Source of the DNA: Agromyces protaetiae
GTDB lineage: Bacteria > Actinomycetota > Actinomycetes > Actinomycetales > Microbacteriaceae
Direction: 5' to 3'
Length of the DNA: 64,000 nt
NCBI RefSeq assembly: GCF_030866785.1
Contig: NZ_CP133018.1
Coordinates: 2,914,001-2,978,000 of the forward strand
Both the position numbers and the translations under genes were made by a program. The notes beneath the pieces were generated by a model, which had not been told where the DNA came from, did not search any database, and saw only the letters and a list, made by a program, of their open reading frames with translations. Positions 34,643 to 45,585 of this stretch are shown here, piece by piece; position 1 is the first letter of the stretch; the number at the start of each line of letters is the position of its first letter.

Positions 34643-35989
34643 GTGCCGTTCGATCTCCGTAGCCTGCCCGTCGATCGCCGCTCCGCGTCACTCCTCGGGA
34701 AGCGCGGCCTGACCTATCGTGCCGTCGACCCGGCCGACCGTGTCGAGCTCGACGCCTGGCTGCACGCCGACCAGCGCGGGTTCCACGAGCCCCGCCCGAC
34801 CGCCGCGGAGCTGGACTTCGAACGCACCGTGTTCGGGGACCGCCGGCTCCTCGGCGTCTACGACGCGACGGCGACCGAACCCGAGATCCCCGTCGCCACG
34901 ATCTCGGGCTGGCCGACCGGCCTCAGCGTGCCGGGCGACCGCAGCGTCGACGCCTGGGCCGTGAGCTCGGTGACCGTCGCTCCGACGCACCGACGTCGCG
35001 GCATCGCACGAGCACTGCTCGAGGCCGAGCTCCGTGCCGCCACCGAGGCTGGTGCCGCCCTCGCCGTGCTCACGGTCACCGAGGCGACGATCTACGGACG
35101 GTACGGCTTCGCGCCCGCCGCGCGCAGCGCGACCGTCTCCGTCGACCGGCGGCGCGCCCACTGGAGCGGACCGGATGCCCCGGGCCGGGTCCACCTCGTC
35201 GAGCCGGCGTCGCTCCGCGATCTCGCGCCGCAGCTCGCGCGCCGCGCGGTCGCCCGCACGCCGGGTGAGATCGACCGGTGGCCGGGACTCCTCGACCGGG
35301 TGCTCGGACTCGTCGAACCCGACGCCGAGCGGTCGCGTCGCGTCCGCGCGATCCGGTACGACGACGAGCGCGGTGAGCCGCAGGGGTTTCTGACGTACCG
35401 GGTCACTCGGGAGCCCGATCGACCAGGCGTCTTGCAGACAAACTTCATGGCCGCCGCGACCGACGACGCGGAGCGGGCGCTCTGGCGCACCCTGGTCGAG
35501 GTCGACTTCATCGACGAGGTGCGCGCCCTGCTGCGCTCCGTCGACGAGCCGCTGCCGTGGTTGCTCGAGGATCGTCGCGCCGTGACGGTGAGCGACGTCG
35601 TCGATCACCTCTGGGTCCGCGTGCTCGATCCGGTCGCCGCGCTGCGTGCACGCCGGTACGGCGCCCCGGGCTCGCTCACGCTCGAGATCGAGGACCCGCT
35701 CGGGCACGCCGACGGCACCTTCGAGCTCGAGGTCGCGAGTGACGGGCGCGCCGAGGTCAGCCGGGTCGAGGCGCCCGCCGACGCCCCGGCCGCCGCCGCA
35801 CGCCGACGCCGCAAAGCAGGCACGCTGCGACTCGGCGTGCGCGAGCTCGGGGCGATCTACCTGGGCGACGTCCGCCCGACGACCCTTCTCCGTGCGGGGA
35901 CGGTGACCGAGACCGGGCGCGGCGTCGCCGCCCTCGCCGACCGCATCTTCGCCGCCTCCAGGGCCCCACAGCTCAGCATCTGGTTCTGA
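34643..35989 (+). CDS. Eis-type GNAT N-acetyltransferase
   Basis: A 448-aa enzyme from a GTG 6 nt after TACGCT (leaderless type). Residues about 25-160 are a GNAT domain with the acetyl-CoA motif VTVAPTHRRRGIARALL. A second degenerate GNAT domain and a C-terminal sterol-carrier-like domain follow, the Eis architecture. It ends in SIWF, whose terminal carboxylate is the catalytic base in Eis proteins. Eis enzymes acetylate amines, including aminoglycosides, at several positions; natural substrate unknown here. Stand-alone gene. Confidence 0.9.
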   Translation: MPFDLRSLPVDRRSASLLGKRGLTYRAVDPADRVELDAWLHADQRGFHEPRPTAAELDFERTVFGDRRLLGVYDATATEPEIPVATISGWPTGLSVPGDRSVDAWAVSSVTVAPTHRRRGIARALLEAELRAATEAGAALAVLTVTEATIYGRYGFAPAARSATVSVDRRRAHWSGPDAPGRVHLVEPASLRDLAPQLARRAVARTPGEIDRWPGLLDRVLGLVEPDAERSRRVRAIRYDDERGEPQGFLTYRVTREPDRPGVLQTNFMAAATDDAERALWRTLVEVDFIDEVRALLRSVDEPLPWLLEDRRAVTVSDVVDHLWVRVLDPVAALRARRYGAPGSLTLEIEDPLGHADGTFELEVASDGRAEVSRVEAPADAPAAAARRRRKAGTLRLGVRELGAIYLGDVRPTTLLRAGTVTETGRGVAALADRIFAASRAPQLSIWF

Positions 35990-36039
35990 GCGGCCGGCCT
36001 CCGCCCGAAGCATCCGCTCATCACGTCACCAGTCCGAGG

Positions 36040-36124
36040 CATCCCCTCACCCGCGCCATCCCCTCACCCGAGCCATCCCCTCACCCGCGCCATCCCCTCA
36101 CCCGCGCCATCCCCTCACCCGCGC
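36040..36124 (+). repeat. Five 17-bp tandem repeats (CATCCCCTCACCCGCGC)
   Basis: Five contiguous units, one with a single change, followed by decayed units to about 36,160. Directly precedes the first pair of 75-bp inverted-repeat elements. No gene is seen in 35,990-36,498. Confidence 0.9.
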
Positions 36125-36164
36125 CGTCTCCTCAGGCGCCCATTCCCTCACGCCCCCATTCCCT

Positions 36165-36239
36165 TGCTCAGGAAGATCGCGCACCCAACCGGCGTGTCGG
36201 GGCGCGGCACGCCGCAGCCGCACAGATTCTTCCTGCACA
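36165..36239. repeat. 75-bp inverted-repeat element, copy A1
   Basis: Begins TGCTCAGGAA and ends TTCCTGCACA, the right end slightly decayed relative to other copies. Shares GGCACGCCG at element positions 42-50 with A2. One of six copies of identical length in the window. Confidence 0.8.
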
Positions 36240-36320
36240 GGAAGCGCGCCGTCACGCACACTCCGCGGCCCACTCCCGGCGCCCGCCGGGCCACTCCGTC
36301 CACCAACGCGACCGATTCCC

Positions 36321-36395
36321 TGCTCAGGAAGATCGCGCACCCGACCGGCGTGTCGGGGCCGGGCACGCCGCAGCCGCACAAATTCTTCCTGCAGT
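36321..36395. repeat. 75-bp inverted-repeat element, copy A2
   Basis: Begins TGCTCAGGAA and ends TTCCTGCAGT; about 90% identical to A1, which starts 156 bp upstream in the same orientation. Confidence 0.8.
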
Positions 36396-36447
36396 GCGAG
36401 ACCCGCCGCAGTCGCGGGGTCACGTGAGCTGCATCGCGCGCAGCGGA

Positions 36448-36488
36448 CACGAAGAAGGGGCGCCCGGAACGGGTGCCCCTTCGTCGTG
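36448..36488 (-). terminator. Terminator of the DsbA-like gene
   Basis: 18-bp stem with two mismatches (CACGAAGAAGGGGCGCCC against GGGTGCCCCTTCGTCGTG) and a 5-nt loop, 11 bp past the gene's stop. Confidence 0.75.
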
Positions 36489-36498
36489 TGCCGACCGG

Positions 36499-37428
36499 TT
36501 ACGGCGCGGGGGTCGGCGTCGGGGTCGGGGTCGAGTCGTTCGACTCGAGCGAGCTCTCGCTCGCGGCCTGCGTCACGAACGCCTGGAACTCGCTCGCGTC
36601 GGTGAGCGAGCCCGAGTAGGACTTGCCGTTCACGAGCACCGTCGGCGTGCCCCGCACGCTCTCGATCTCGGAGTTCGGGATGGGCCCGGCGAGCGCGCGC
36701 GCCGTGGAGTCCTGCACCCAGGACTTGAATCGGGTCTCGTCGATGCAGGCCTCAACCTCGCTGAGCGAGGACACCCCGACGTCGGACGCGAGCGCCTTGA
36801 GCTCCTGGTTCGACAAGCCGGTCGAGCCTTCGGCCGGCTGGTTCTCGAAGAGGATCGCGTTGAAGTCGAAGAACGACTCGGGCGACTGGTCGGCGACGCA
36901 CGCCGCGGCGTTCGCGGCCCGGAGCGAGTACTGCGTGCCGGCGGACTTGTTGGAGAGGATCGCGATGGGATGCACCTCGAGCGTGGCCGCCCCGGACTCG
37001 ACGAGCGTGCGGAGGGTCTCACCGTTGGTCGCTTCGAAATCGCCGCAGAAGGGGCAGAGGTAGTCGACGTAGGTGACGATGTTCGCGACATTGCCGCTGT
37101 CGTCCTGCTCGGTGGGAACGGGGTCTTCGCCCGGGTCGAGCGCGGGCGTCTCGACGGCGGTGATGGTGCCGTCGGCGCCGGTCAGCACGATGCCGTCGCT
37201 CGCCATGTTGGCCGGGCCCGGGCCGGCAGGCTTCACATTGTTGAAGATGAGCGCGCCGATCAGGGCCGCGACCGCGACGACCACGACGATGACCCCACCC
37301 TGAATCAGGACCTTCTTGCGCTTGTCCTTCTTCTTCTGCTGTTCGCGGAGGACCTTGGCCTTCTCCCTGGCCGCCTCTCTGCGATCGTTACGGGTGGGGC
37401 GTGGCTGACTGGATCCGCCGTTGCTCAT
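36499..37428 (-). CDS. Membrane-anchored DsbA-like thioredoxin-fold protein
   Basis: A 309-aa protein: a Lys/Arg-rich cytoplasmic N-terminus (about 1-38) with coiled-coil character, one membrane helix (about 39-62, GGVIVVVVAVAALIGALIF), then an extracytoplasmic thioredoxin-like domain of the DsbA/DSBA-oxidoreductase type. The active site is CPFC in VDYLCPFCGDF; the cis-Pro region is VRGTPTVLVNGK. It ends in a Thr/Pro repeat tail. Probably forms or reshuffles disulfides in exported proteins. GGAG precedes the ATG. A TACTAT box (complement of 37510-37515) is a possible -10. Confidence 0.9.
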   Translation of the reverse strand: MSNGGSSQPRPTRNDRREAAREKAKVLREQQKKKDKRKKVLIQGGVIVVVVAVAALIGALIFNNVKPAGPGPANMASDGIVLTGADGTITAVETPALDPGEDPVPTEQDDSGNVANIVTYVDYLCPFCGDFEATNGETLRTLVESGAATLEVHPIAILSNKSAGTQYSLRAANAAACVADQSPESFFDFNAILFENQPAEGSTGLSNQELKALASDVGVSSLSEVEACIDETRFKSWVQDSTARALAGPIPNSEIESVRGTPTVLVNGKSYSGSLTDASEFQAFVTQAASESSLESNDSTPTPTPTPAP

Positions 37429-37555
37429 CGATGGTCACTCCGGGACTGTGCTTTTCGGGGGCTCGCTGCTGTGTGGGCGCGCGGAAGTTCGCGTGTGAAC
37501 GCCCTAACGATAGTAGGTACGGTGTCTGGGAAACACCCAGGTGCACGCCGCATGC

Positions 37556-37561
37556 CATACT
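37556..37561 (+). promoter_or_regulatory. -10-like box CATACT before the MalK-type gene
   Basis: Hexamer 82 bp before the ATG in the divergent region shared with the DsbA-like gene. No clear -35. Confidence 0.3.
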
Positions 37562-37643
37562 GATGAGGCGTCGATGACGACGCGATCATCCATTCACTAC
37601 GGATCGTCCGGCACGTACCTGCCGGTGAAGGAGAAGCACAACC

Positions 37644-38744
<1,101 letters not shown>

Positions 38745-38762
38745 GCGCCGTCACCACACGAT

Positions 38763-38808
38763 CGGATGCCGGTCGGGCCTGCGGGCCCGGCCGGCATCCG
38801 TCGTTTTC
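38763..38808 (+). terminator. Terminator of the MalK-type gene
   Basis: 17-bp stem starting CGGATGCCGG with one G-U pair and a TGCG loop (38,763-38,800), followed by TCGTTTT, one of the few U-rich ends in the window. The stem again contains the GGATGCC/GGCATCC word. Confidence 0.8.
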
Positions 38809-38860
38809 GAGGGCCGCGGATGCCCCGCCCGCGCGCTCCCCTCCGCACTCGCGTCTTCCC

Positions 38861-38935
38861 TGCTCAGGAACACGCACACGACACGCCGTAACCACACCGC
38901 TGACACGCCGCACCCGGTCGTGGTCTTCCTGAGCA
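38861..38935. repeat. 75-bp inverted-repeat element, copy B1
   Basis: Perfect ends TGCTCAGGAA ... TTCCTGAGCA. Two direct GACACGCCG words at element positions 20-28 and 42-50, 22 bp apart. No gene seen in 38,809-39,184. Confidence 0.85.
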
Positions 38936-39035
38936 AGGAAACGGAAGGGGAACCGGCGGCCGAGGCATCCACCCGTCTCGCTTGCTTGACTCACTCGCTT
39001 GCCCGCACTCCCCCGGGCGCCTCGGCCCAGTTCCC

Positions 39036-39110
39036 AACGCAGGAACACGCGCGCGACACGCCGCAACCACACCGCTGACACGCCGCACCCGGACGTGATC
39101 TTCCTGAGCA
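39036..39110. repeat. 75-bp inverted-repeat element, copy B2
   Basis: About 87% identical to B1, 175 bp away in the same orientation; left end slightly changed (AACGCAGGAA), right end TTCCTGAGCA intact. The identity continues past the element (AAGGAAACGG...AGGGGAACCGGCG). Confidence 0.85.
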
Positions 39111-39184
39111 AGGAAACGGGAGGGGAACCGGCGACCGAAGGCGGCGAGGCCGCGCACTCCATGAATCCGGATACGCTGAACACG

Positions 39185-40498
39185 ATGAGCGGCTCACTCT
39201 CGATCACGTCGGCGATGGCCGACCCCGCACTGCTCGACCTGCCGTGGGACCTCCCCCTCGAGGCTTGGCCGAGCGACACGATCGCGGCGCTGCCGAAGGG
39301 CATCTCCCGGCACCTGGTGCGCTTCGCGCACCTCGGCGGGCATGTCGTCGCGATCAAGGAGACGACCGCCGAGATGGCGCGCGGCGAGTACGAGATGCTG
39401 CGCACGCTGCAGCGGCTCGAGATTCCTTGCGTCGATCCGGTCGCGGTGATCACGAACCGCACCGACGCCGAGGGCGATGAGCTGAAGCCTGTGCTCGTCA
39501 CGCGGCACCTTCGATTCTCGCTGCCGTATCGCGCCCTGTTCTCGCAGACGTTGCGCCCCGACACAGCAACCCGCCTCGTCGACGCGCTCGCGGTGCTCCT
39601 CGTGCGCCTGCACATCGTGGGCTTCTTCTGGGGCGACGTCTCGCTGTCGAACACGCTGTTCCGGCGTGACGCCGGCGCGTTCGCCGCGTATCTCGTCGAC
39701 GCGGAGACCGGCAAGCTCTACCAGGGCGGCCTTTCGAACGGGCAGCGCGAGAACGATCTCGAGATCGCGCGGGTGAACATCGCGGGCGAGTTGCTCGACC
39801 TCGAGGCCGGCGGCCGGGTGGCCGACGAGCTCGACCCGGTGCGGATCTCGAACGGCATCGTCGACGCCTATCGCAAGCTCTGGGCGGAGCTCACCGAGAC
39901 CGAGAGCTTCCCGGGCGCGGAACGCTGGCGCATCAACGAGCGCGTCCAGCGGCTCAACGAGCTCGGCTTCGACATCGAAGAGCTCGCGATCAAGACGGAT
40001 GCCTCGGGCACGACCGTGCGCATCCAGCCGAAGGTCGTGGACGCCGGCCACCATCAGCGACGGCTGTTGCGGCTCACCGGGCTCGACGCGGGCGAGAATC
40101 AGGCGCGGCGTCTGCTCAACGACCTCGATTCGTACCGTGCCACGTACGGCAAGGCCGATCTCGATGAGGAGATGGTCGCACACGAGTGGCTCATGCGCGT
40201 GTTCGAGCCCGTCGTGCGGGCGATTCCCATGGAGCTCCGCGGCAAGCTCGAACCCGCCGAGGTGTTCCACCAGCTGCTCGAGCATCGCTGGTTCATGGCG
40301 CAGAAGGAGGGCCGGGACATCCCGCTCGCCGAGGCCGTGACCAGCTACGTCAACGAGGTGCTTCGACACCGGCGCGACGAGGCGACCATGATCGACCCGC
40401 CGACCGGCGCGATCACGACCGCCCTGCCCGTGCTCGAGACGTCCGCGATCCCGGTCGTCGACCCCGACGACGAGGACGACTGGCGCGCCAAGGTCTGA
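39185..40498 (+). CDS. DUF4032 domain-containing protein, kinase-like
   Basis: A 437-aa protein conserved in actinobacteria. Start at 39185 chosen because TACGCT (39172-39177) ends 7 nt upstream, fitting a leaderless message; an in-frame ATG at 39161 is an alternative. The N-terminal half resembles the lipopolysaccharide/Kdo-kinase-like protein kinase fold (VVAIKETTAEMARGEYEML, and VGFFWGDVSLSNTLF with a catalytic-loop-like Asp and Asn). The C-terminal half is the DUF4032 domain. No substrate is established. Stand-alone gene with a very long hairpin after it. Confidence 0.87.
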   Translation: MSGSLSITSAMADPALLDLPWDLPLEAWPSDTIAALPKGISRHLVRFAHLGGHVVAIKETTAEMARGEYEMLRTLQRLEIPCVDPVAVITNRTDAEGDELKPVLVTRHLRFSLPYRALFSQTLRPDTATRLVDALAVLLVRLHIVGFFWGDVSLSNTLFRRDAGAFAAYLVDAETGKLYQGGLSNGQRENDLEIARVNIAGELLDLEAGGRVADELDPVRISNGIVDAYRKLWAELTETESFPGAERWRINERVQRLNELGFDIEELAIKTDASGTTVRIQPKVVDAGHHQRRLLRLTGLDAGENQARRLLNDLDSYRATYGKADLDEEMVAHEWLMRVFEPVVRAIPMELRGKLEPAEVFHQLLEHRWFMAQKEGRDIPLAEAVTSYVNEVLRHRRDEATMIDPPTGAITTALPVLETSAIPVVDPDDEDDWRAKV

Positions 40499-40550
40499 CT
40501 CCGGCGGCCTCGCGCCGCCCTTCCCTCCTCGCTCCCGCCTCGCTCCCGCG

Positions 40551-40608
40551 CGTGAGGACGGCATTCGGGGTTGGGAAGCGATTCCCAACCCCGAATGCCG
40601 TCCTCACG
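40551..40608. terminator. 27-bp perfect hairpin between convergent genes
   Basis: Two 27-nt arms, exactly complementary, with a GCGA loop. It sits between the DUF4032 gene end and the convergent PNPOx-like gene end, so it can act as a bidirectional terminator. No U-tract. The stem is unusually long. Confidence 0.85.
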
Positions 40609-40626
40609 TGATGTGGCGTCGAGGGG

Positions 40627-41109
40627 TCAGAATTCGACGACCCGGTTCTCGCCGATGTCGGGCTGTTCCTTGGTGAAGAACGCCTTGGTCGCCTTGGCGG
40701 CGGCGACGATGCCGCTTTCGGTCTTCGCCCAGTACTCGGCGCTCTCCGGCAGCACCTCGAGCACCACGATCTCGGGGTCTTCGCGCCCGCCCGGGAACCA
40801 CGCCTCCGCCGCCGGCCCCCAGAGCTCATCGATCGCGGCGGCGTTGTCCTCGACGAGGCGCGCCGTGCCGGCGAGTGAGAGGTAGCCCGCCTTCGACGCG
40901 AACGAGACGTTCACGCGCGGGTTCGTGCGGATCTCCTCGACCTTCGGGCTCGGGTCCTCGATCAGGAACCGGATGGTGCCGTCGAAGCGCTTCTGCAGCA
41001 CCGCCAGCGGGCGGGCGTGCAGGGAGCCGTCGCCCCCTTCGGTGGTCAGCATGGCCACGTCCGCAGAGGTGACGATGTCGGAAATACGGTCCAGCGCGTC
41101 GTTGTCCAT
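40627..41109 (-). CDS. Pyridoxamine 5'-phosphate oxidase-like (general stress 26 type) protein
   Basis: A 160-aa split-barrel flavin-binding protein. The ATG at 41109 follows TAGCGT by 7 nt (leaderless type). Features: ADVAMLTTEGGDGSLHARPL near the start, then TIRFLIEDPSPKVEEIRTNP and VNVSFASKAGYLSLAGTAR, as in the general-stress-protein-26 branch of the family. These bind FMN, F420 or similar; true PNPOx activity is unlikely from the short length. Ends near the 27-bp hairpin. Confidence 0.87.
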   Translation of the reverse strand: MDNDALDRISDIVTSADVAMLTTEGGDGSLHARPLAVLQKRFDGTIRFLIEDPSPKVEEIRTNPRVNVSFASKAGYLSLAGTARLVEDNAAAIDELWGPAAEAWFPGGREDPEIVVLEVLPESAEYWAKTESGIVAAAKATKAFFTKEQPDIGENRVVEF

Positions 41110-41161
41110 GGCTTCGACGCTACGCACCGCACGCCCCGTCGCCGACCCCTTGCCGTCCGCC

Positions 41162-41238
41162 CCGCCGAGTGTTAACGATCTGCGCCGGGCATGGCCGGAT
41201 TTCGACATCATTCGGCGCAGATCGTCATCACTCGGCGG
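41162..41238. terminator. Long interrupted hairpin between PNPOx-like gene and rlmB
   Basis: Arms CCGCCGAGTG + ACGATCTGCGCC pair perfectly with GGCGCAGATCGT + CACTCGGCGG, separated by a symmetric 3-nt internal loop; apical loop 27 nt. Lies downstream of rlmB. Next to it, 41,241-41,286 is an almost pure G/C tract with at least nine G-runs on the plus strand. Confidence 0.7.
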
Positions 41239-41286
41239 CCGGGGCGGGGGCGGGCGGGGCGGGGCGGGGCGGGCGAGGCGGGCGGG

Positions 41287-42309
41287 TCAGTGGGCGGCGC
41301 GGAGCTTGGCGATCTCGTAGAGGGTGACCGATGCGGCGATGCCGGCGTTGAGGGACTCGGTCGCGGAGCTGATCGGGATCGACACGACGGCGTCGCAGGT
41401 CTCGGTGACGAGGCGCGAGAGCCCCTTGCCCTCCGAACCCACCACGACGACGATCGGGCGGTCGGCGAACGACAGACCGGGCAGCATGGTGTCGCCGCCG
41501 CCGTCGAGACCGAGCACGAACACGCCGCGTTCCTTGAACGCCTTGAGCGTCTGGGTCAGGTTCGACGCCATCGCGACGGGCACGCGGGCCGCCGCGCCGG
41601 CCGAGGTCTTCCAGGCACCGGCGTTGACCCCGACGGACCGGCGCTGCGGCACGATGATGCCGTGCCCGCCGAAGGCGGCGGTCGACCGGATGATCGCACC
41701 CAGGTTGCGCGGGTCCGTGACGCCGTCGAGCGCGACGAACAACGGCGTCGCGTCATCGGCGAGCACCTCGTCGAGAAGCTCGATCGGGTGGGCGTACTCG
41801 TAGGGCGGCACCTTGAGGGCGAGGCCCTGGTGCACGCCGCCCTCGCCGGCGAGCCGGTCGAGCTCGGGCCGCATGACCTCGAGGATCGGGATGCCGCGGT
41901 TCGTGGCCATCTTCATCGCCTCGCGGACCCGGTCATCCATCTCGACGCGGGTCGCGACGTACAACGTGGTCGCGGGGATGCGCGTGCGCAACGCCTCGAC
42001 CACCGAGTTGCGACCCGTCACGATCTCCGACTCGTCGCCCGAGCGCGAGCGGTTCGCGGCACCGGATGCCCCGCGCGGGGCGCCGGAGCCGCCGCGCGAC
42101 GCGCCGGGACGCCCCTTGCCGCCGGACGCCTTGTACCGCTCTTCGGCCGCCTTGCGCTTGCCGGCGGGGTGCCAGGCCCGGTCCTCCGCCTTGGGCGTCG
42201 GCCCTTTGCCCTCGAGCGACTTGCGCCCGTGACCGCCCGTGCCGACCTGCTTGCCCTTGCTGCCCTTGCGCACTGCGCCGGGGCGGCCCTTGCCGCTGCT
42301 GCCCTTCAT
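41287..42309 (-). CDS. rlmB: 23S rRNA (guanosine-2'-O-)-methyltransferase RlmB-like
   Basis: A 340-aa TrmH-family (SPOUT) methyltransferase. Residues 1-95 are a Lys/Gly/Arg-rich disordered extension common in actinobacterial homologues. A substrate-binding domain ([20 protein letters not shown]) follows, then the SPOUT core with motif 1 [35 protein letters not shown] and [19 protein letters not shown]. RlmB methylates G2251 in the 23S P-loop; TrmH-type specificity is not fully certain from sequence. The start overlaps the cysS stop (ATGA), the usual cysS-rlmB pairing. Confidence 0.92.
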   Translation of the reverse strand: MKGSSGKGRPGAVRKGSKGKQVGTGGHGRKSLEGKGPTPKAEDRAWHPAGKRKAAEERYKASGGKGRPGASRGGSGAPRGASGAANRSRSGDESEIVTGRNSVVEALRTRIPATTLYVATRVEMDDRVREAMKMATNRGIPILEVMRPELDRLAGEGGVHQGLALKVPPYEYAHPIELLDEVLADDATPLFVALDGVTDPRNLGAIIRSTAAFGGHGIIVPQRRSVGVNAGAWKTSAGAAARVPVAMASNLTQTLKAFKERGVFVLGLDGGGDTMLPGLSFADRPIVVVVGSEGKGLSRLVTETCDAVVSIPISSATESLNAGIAASVTLYEIAKLRAAH

Positions 42310-43718
42310 GTGGTGAGGCTCCAATGCGTTCCTGAAGACGAGTCTTCGATCGTGATGCCCGCGTCGGCGAGCTCGGCGCGGATCCGGTCCGCGGCCTGGT
42401 AGTCCTTCGCGGCGCGTGCGGCATGGCGGTCTTCGATCCGGCGCTCGACGAGCGCACCGAGAGCGGATGCCGCGGGGCCGGCGTCGCCCGTCGCCCAGTG
42501 CGGGTCGCGGGGGTCGATGCCGAGCACGCCGACCATCGCGACGACGTGCCCGTGCGCGGCCGCCGCGTCGTGCAGCTGTTCGGCGTCGAGCGCCTGGTTG
42601 CCCGCCCGCACGGTGTCGTGCAGCACGGCGAGTGCCTGCGGCACGCTGAGGTCGTCGTCCATGGCCGCGGCGAACGCGTCGGGCACGACGGGGCTGCCGA
42701 CGCCGGCGAACCGCGTGCCGGCCAGCCGCCGCTCGACCCGCGCGAGGAACGTGCGGATACGGTCGATCACGGCTTCGGCCTCGGTGACCGACGCGGGGCT
42801 GTAGTCCAGCGTCGACCGATAATGTGCGGCGCCGAGCAGATAACGGATGGCGAGCGGTGACCCGAGCTCGAGCAACTCACTCGCGTACACCGAGTTGCCG
42901 AGCGACTTCGACATCTTCTGCCCGCCGACGTTCACCAGACCGTTGTGCACCCAGTAGCGGGCGAACGCATCGCCCGCCGCGGTCGTCTGGGCGAGCTCGT
43001 TCTCGTGGTGCGGGAAGCGCAGATCGAGGCCACCGCCGTGCACGTCGAACTCGGGCCCGAGGTATCTCGCGGACATCGCGGAGCACTCGATGTGCCAGCC
43101 GGGCCGCCCGCCGCCCCAGGGCGAAGCCCAGGAGGCCGACTCGGGCTCGCCGGCCTTGGCGCCCTTCCAGAGCGCGAAGTCGCGCGGGTCGCGCTTCCCG
43201 CGCGGGTCCGCATCGGGTGCGGCCTCCATGTGGTCGCGGGATTGCCGTGTGAGTTCGCCGTAGGACGGCCAGCTCGCCGTGTCGAAGTACACATCGCCCG
43301 AGGCATCCGGCGCCGCGTAGGCGTGCCCGCGCTCGATGAGGCGCGCGATCAGCGCCTGCATCTGCGAAATGCTCGCGGTCGCGCGCGGCTCGTAGGTGGG
43401 CGGCAGGATGCCGAGCGCCCGGTAGCCGGCGGTGAACTCGAGCTCGACGCGGTACGCGAGCGCCCACCACTCCTCACCGGTGACGGCGGCGAGGATCTTG
43501 TCATCGATGTCGGTGACGTTCCGGATGAAGGTCACGTCGAACCCGCGATAGCTGAACCAGCGGCGCAGCAGATCGTAGACGAGCGCACTCCGGAGGTGGC
43601 CGATGTGCGGGCTCGACTGCACGGTCGGACCGCAGACGTACATGCCGACGTGCCCCTCTCGGAGGGGCACGAAGTCACGCAGGGCCTGCGCCTTGGTGTC
43701 GTACAGTCGGAGCGTCAC
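42306..43718 (-). CDS. cysS: Cysteinyl-tRNA synthetase
   Basis: A 470-aa class I synthetase. The zinc-binding YVCGPTV and GWHIECS segments, the HIGH-type motif ([12 protein letters not shown]), and KMSKSLGN are all present. The GTG start lies 6 nt after TAGGCT (leaderless type). The fully length-typical enzyme and its order with ispDF upstream and rlmB downstream match the conserved actinobacterial cluster. The mshC paralogue is excluded by length and the standard C-terminal domain. Confidence 0.95.
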   Translation of the reverse strand: MTLRLYDTKAQALRDFVPLREGHVGMYVCGPTVQSSPHIGHLRSALVYDLLRRWFSYRGFDVTFIRNVTDIDDKILAAVTGEEWWALAYRVELEFTAGYRALGILPPTYEPRATASISQMQALIARLIERGHAYAAPDASGDVYFDTASWPSYGELTRQSRDHMEAAPDADPRGKRDPRDFALWKGAKAGEPESASWASPWGGGRPGWHIECSAMSARYLGPEFDVHGGGLDLRFPHHENELAQTTAAGDAFARYWVHNGLVNVGGQKMSKSLGNSVYASELLELGSPLAIRYLLGAAHYRSTLDYSPASVTEAEAVIDRIRTFLARVERRLAGTRFAGVGSPVVPDAFAAAMDDDLSVPQALAVLHDTVRAGNQALDAEQLHDAAAAHGHVVAMVGVLGIDPRDPHWATGDAGPAASALGALVERRIEDRHAARAAKDYQAADRIRAELADAGITIEDSSSGTHWSLTT

Positions 43719-43779
43719 CCGTCAAGCCTAGCGGCGCGGCGCGCGGCGCCGAGCGCGGCGGCGCACGGCGCCGAGCGCG

Positions 43780-44994
43780 TCAGACCGGGCCGACGACGGC
43801 CGTCGCGATCGCGGCGACGCCCTCGCCCCGGCCGGTGAACCCCAGCGCGTCGGTCGTGGTCGCCGACACGCTCACGGGCGCACCGAGCGCCGCACTCAGC
43901 ACGGACTCGGCTTCGGCGCGGCGCGGCGCGAGCTTGGGGCGGTTGCCGATGACCTGCACGCTCACGTTCCCGATGCGGTACCCGGCACGCTCGACGAGCT
44001 CGCGCGCCCGGCCGAGCAGCACGGTGCCGTGCGCGCCCGCGAGCGCCGGGTCATCGGTGCCGAAGATCGAGCCGAGGTCGCCGAGTCCGGCGGCCGCGAG
44101 CACCGCGTCGACGATCGCGTGACTCGCCGCATCGCCGTCGCTGTGGCCCGCGAGGCCACGACCGTCCGGCCATTCGAGCCCCGCGACCCACAGCGGTGTG
44201 CCGGGATCGTCGCTGAAGGCGTGCACATCCACACCCGTGCCGACGCGCGGCATCGGCGCGGGCGCGCCGGCGACCGGGTTCGCCGCCCGACCCTCGCGCG
44301 CGAGCCGATCGTGCACGAGCTGCTCCGCCCGGTGCAGGTCGGCGGGCACGGTGACCTTGAAGGCGCGCGCGTCGCCCGGGACCACGTCGACGGGGAGGCC
44401 GATGGATGCCACGAGCGCGGCGTCGTCGGTGAACTCGGCTCCGGCCGTGGCGTAGGCGCGGTCGAGCGCCTCGCGCGGGAAGCCCTGGGGAGTCTGGACG
44501 GCCGCGAGCGTGGACCGGTCGACCGTGTCGATCACGCGATGCGACGGGTCGACGCGCTTGATCGTGTCGACCACGTCGAGCGCCGGGATGACGCCGTGTC
44601 CGCGCGAGCGCACCGCCTGCACCACCTCGTCGAAGACGAGTGACGGGGTGAGCGGCCGGGCCGCGTCGTGCACGAGCACGGTGTCGACGAGACGCGGCAG
44701 CAGCGCGAGGCCGCGGGCCACCGAGTCCTGGCGGCTCACGCCGCCCTCGACCACGTCGAGCGGTGCGCCGGCCGCCTCGGCGACGGGGCCGATCATGGCG
44801 CGCGCCGATTCGACCCGCCCCTCAGGGACGACCAGCACGACGTGCGGCGTCTCGTGCATGCCGAGCGCGGCATCCACCGCCAGCTCGAGCATGGTGCGAC
44901 CGGCCAACGGCACGAACGCCTTCGGCTCGGAGTGGGCCAGTCGTGAGCCGCTCCCGGCGGCGACGATGATCACGGCGACGGTCGATGCACTCAC
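43780..44994 (-). CDS. ispDF: Bifunctional IspD/IspF isoprenoid enzyme
   Basis: A 404-aa fusion in the MEP pathway. Residues 1-230 are the IspD cytidylyltransferase ([35 protein letters not shown]). Residues about 248-404 are the IspF cyclodiphosphate synthase ([14 protein letters not shown] with the metal-binding Asp and His, [20 protein letters not shown]). Fusion is common in actinobacteria and proteobacteria. GTG start 6 nt after TAGGCT. Located upstream of cysS. Confidence 0.95.
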   Translation of the reverse strand: MSASTVAVIIVAAGSGSRLAHSEPKAFVPLAGRTMLELAVDAALGMHETPHVVLVVPEGRVESARAMIGPVAEAAGAPLDVVEGGVSRQDSVARGLALLPRLVDTVLVHDAARPLTPSLVFDEVVQAVRSRGHGVIPALDVVDTIKRVDPSHRVIDTVDRSTLAAVQTPQGFPREALDRAYATAGAEFTDDAALVASIGLPVDVVPGDARAFKVTVPADLHRAEQLVHDRLAREGRAANPVAGAPAPMPRVGTGVDVHAFSDDPGTPLWVAGLEWPDGRGLAGHSDGDAASHAIVDAVLAAAGLGDLGSIFGTDDPALAGAHGTVLLGRARELVERAGYRIGNVSVQVIGNRPKLAPRRAEAESVLSAALGAPVSVSATTTDALGFTGRGEGVAAIATAVVGPV

Positions 44995-45042
44995 AGTGCG
45001 AGCCTATGCCCGATCGCCTGCGGGGTCTCGATGTGATCGCCT

Positions 45043-45090
45043 ACGCTCGGCCCTCGACCAGCGGCCGTGCCGCCGGTCGAGGAACCGAGC
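45043..45090 (-). terminator. Terminator of carD
   Basis: A two-part hairpin: an inner 14-bp stem (CCTCGACCAGCGGC with GCCGCCGGTCGAGG, one G-U pair, 3-nt loop) and an outer stem ACGCTCGG/CCGAGCGT. Ends 13 bp after the carD stop. Confidence 0.65.
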
Positions 45091-45102
45091 GTGGTCGAGC
45101 GC

Positions 45103-45585
45103 TTAGGAGGCCAGCACCTCATCGAGCACGACCGAGGCCTGCTCTTCGTCGGTCTTCTCCGCGAGCGCGAGCTCGGAGATCAGGATCTGACGCGCCTTCG
45201 CCAGCATGCGCTTCTCGCCGGCGGAGAGGCCGCGGTCCTGGTCGCGGCGCCAGAGGTCGCGCACGACCTCGGACACCTTGATCACGTCGCCCGAGGCGAG
45301 CTTCTCGAGGTTCGCCTTGTAGCGGCGCGACCAGTTGGTGGGCTCCTCGGTGAACGGTGCGCGCAGCACTTCGAAGACACGGTCGAGGCCTTCTTTGCCG
45401 ATCACGTCGCGAACGCCGACCAGGTCGACGTTCTCGGCCGGAACCTCGATGACGAGGTCGCCCTGGGTGACGTTCAGCTTGAGGTACAGCTTCTCCTCGC
45501 CCTTGATAACTCGTTTCTTGACTTCGACGATCTTTGCGGCGCCGTGGTGGGGGTAAACGACGGTCTCGCCAACCTCAAAAAGCAT
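45103..45585 (-). CDS. carD: CarD-family RNA polymerase-binding regulator
   Basis: A 160-aa protein. The ATG at 45585 follows GAAAGGACACC; a farther in-frame start at 45606 is less likely because homologues begin [17 protein letters not shown]. Residues 1-60 are the RNA polymerase-interacting domain. The C-terminal helical domain contains the conserved tryptophan used on the DNA minor groove near the -10 ([13 protein letters not shown]). CarD stabilises open complexes, especially at rRNA promoters. A TATCCT -10 is present at 45612-45617 (complement). Confidence 0.95.
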   Translation of the reverse strand: MLFEVGETVVYPHHGAAKIVEVKKRVIKGEEKLYLKLNVTQGDLVIEVPAENVDLVGVRDVIGKEGLDRVFEVLRAPFTEEPTNWSRRYKANLEKLASGDVIKVSEVVRDLWRRDQDRGLSAGEKRMLAKARQILISELALAEKTDEEQASVVLDEVLAS

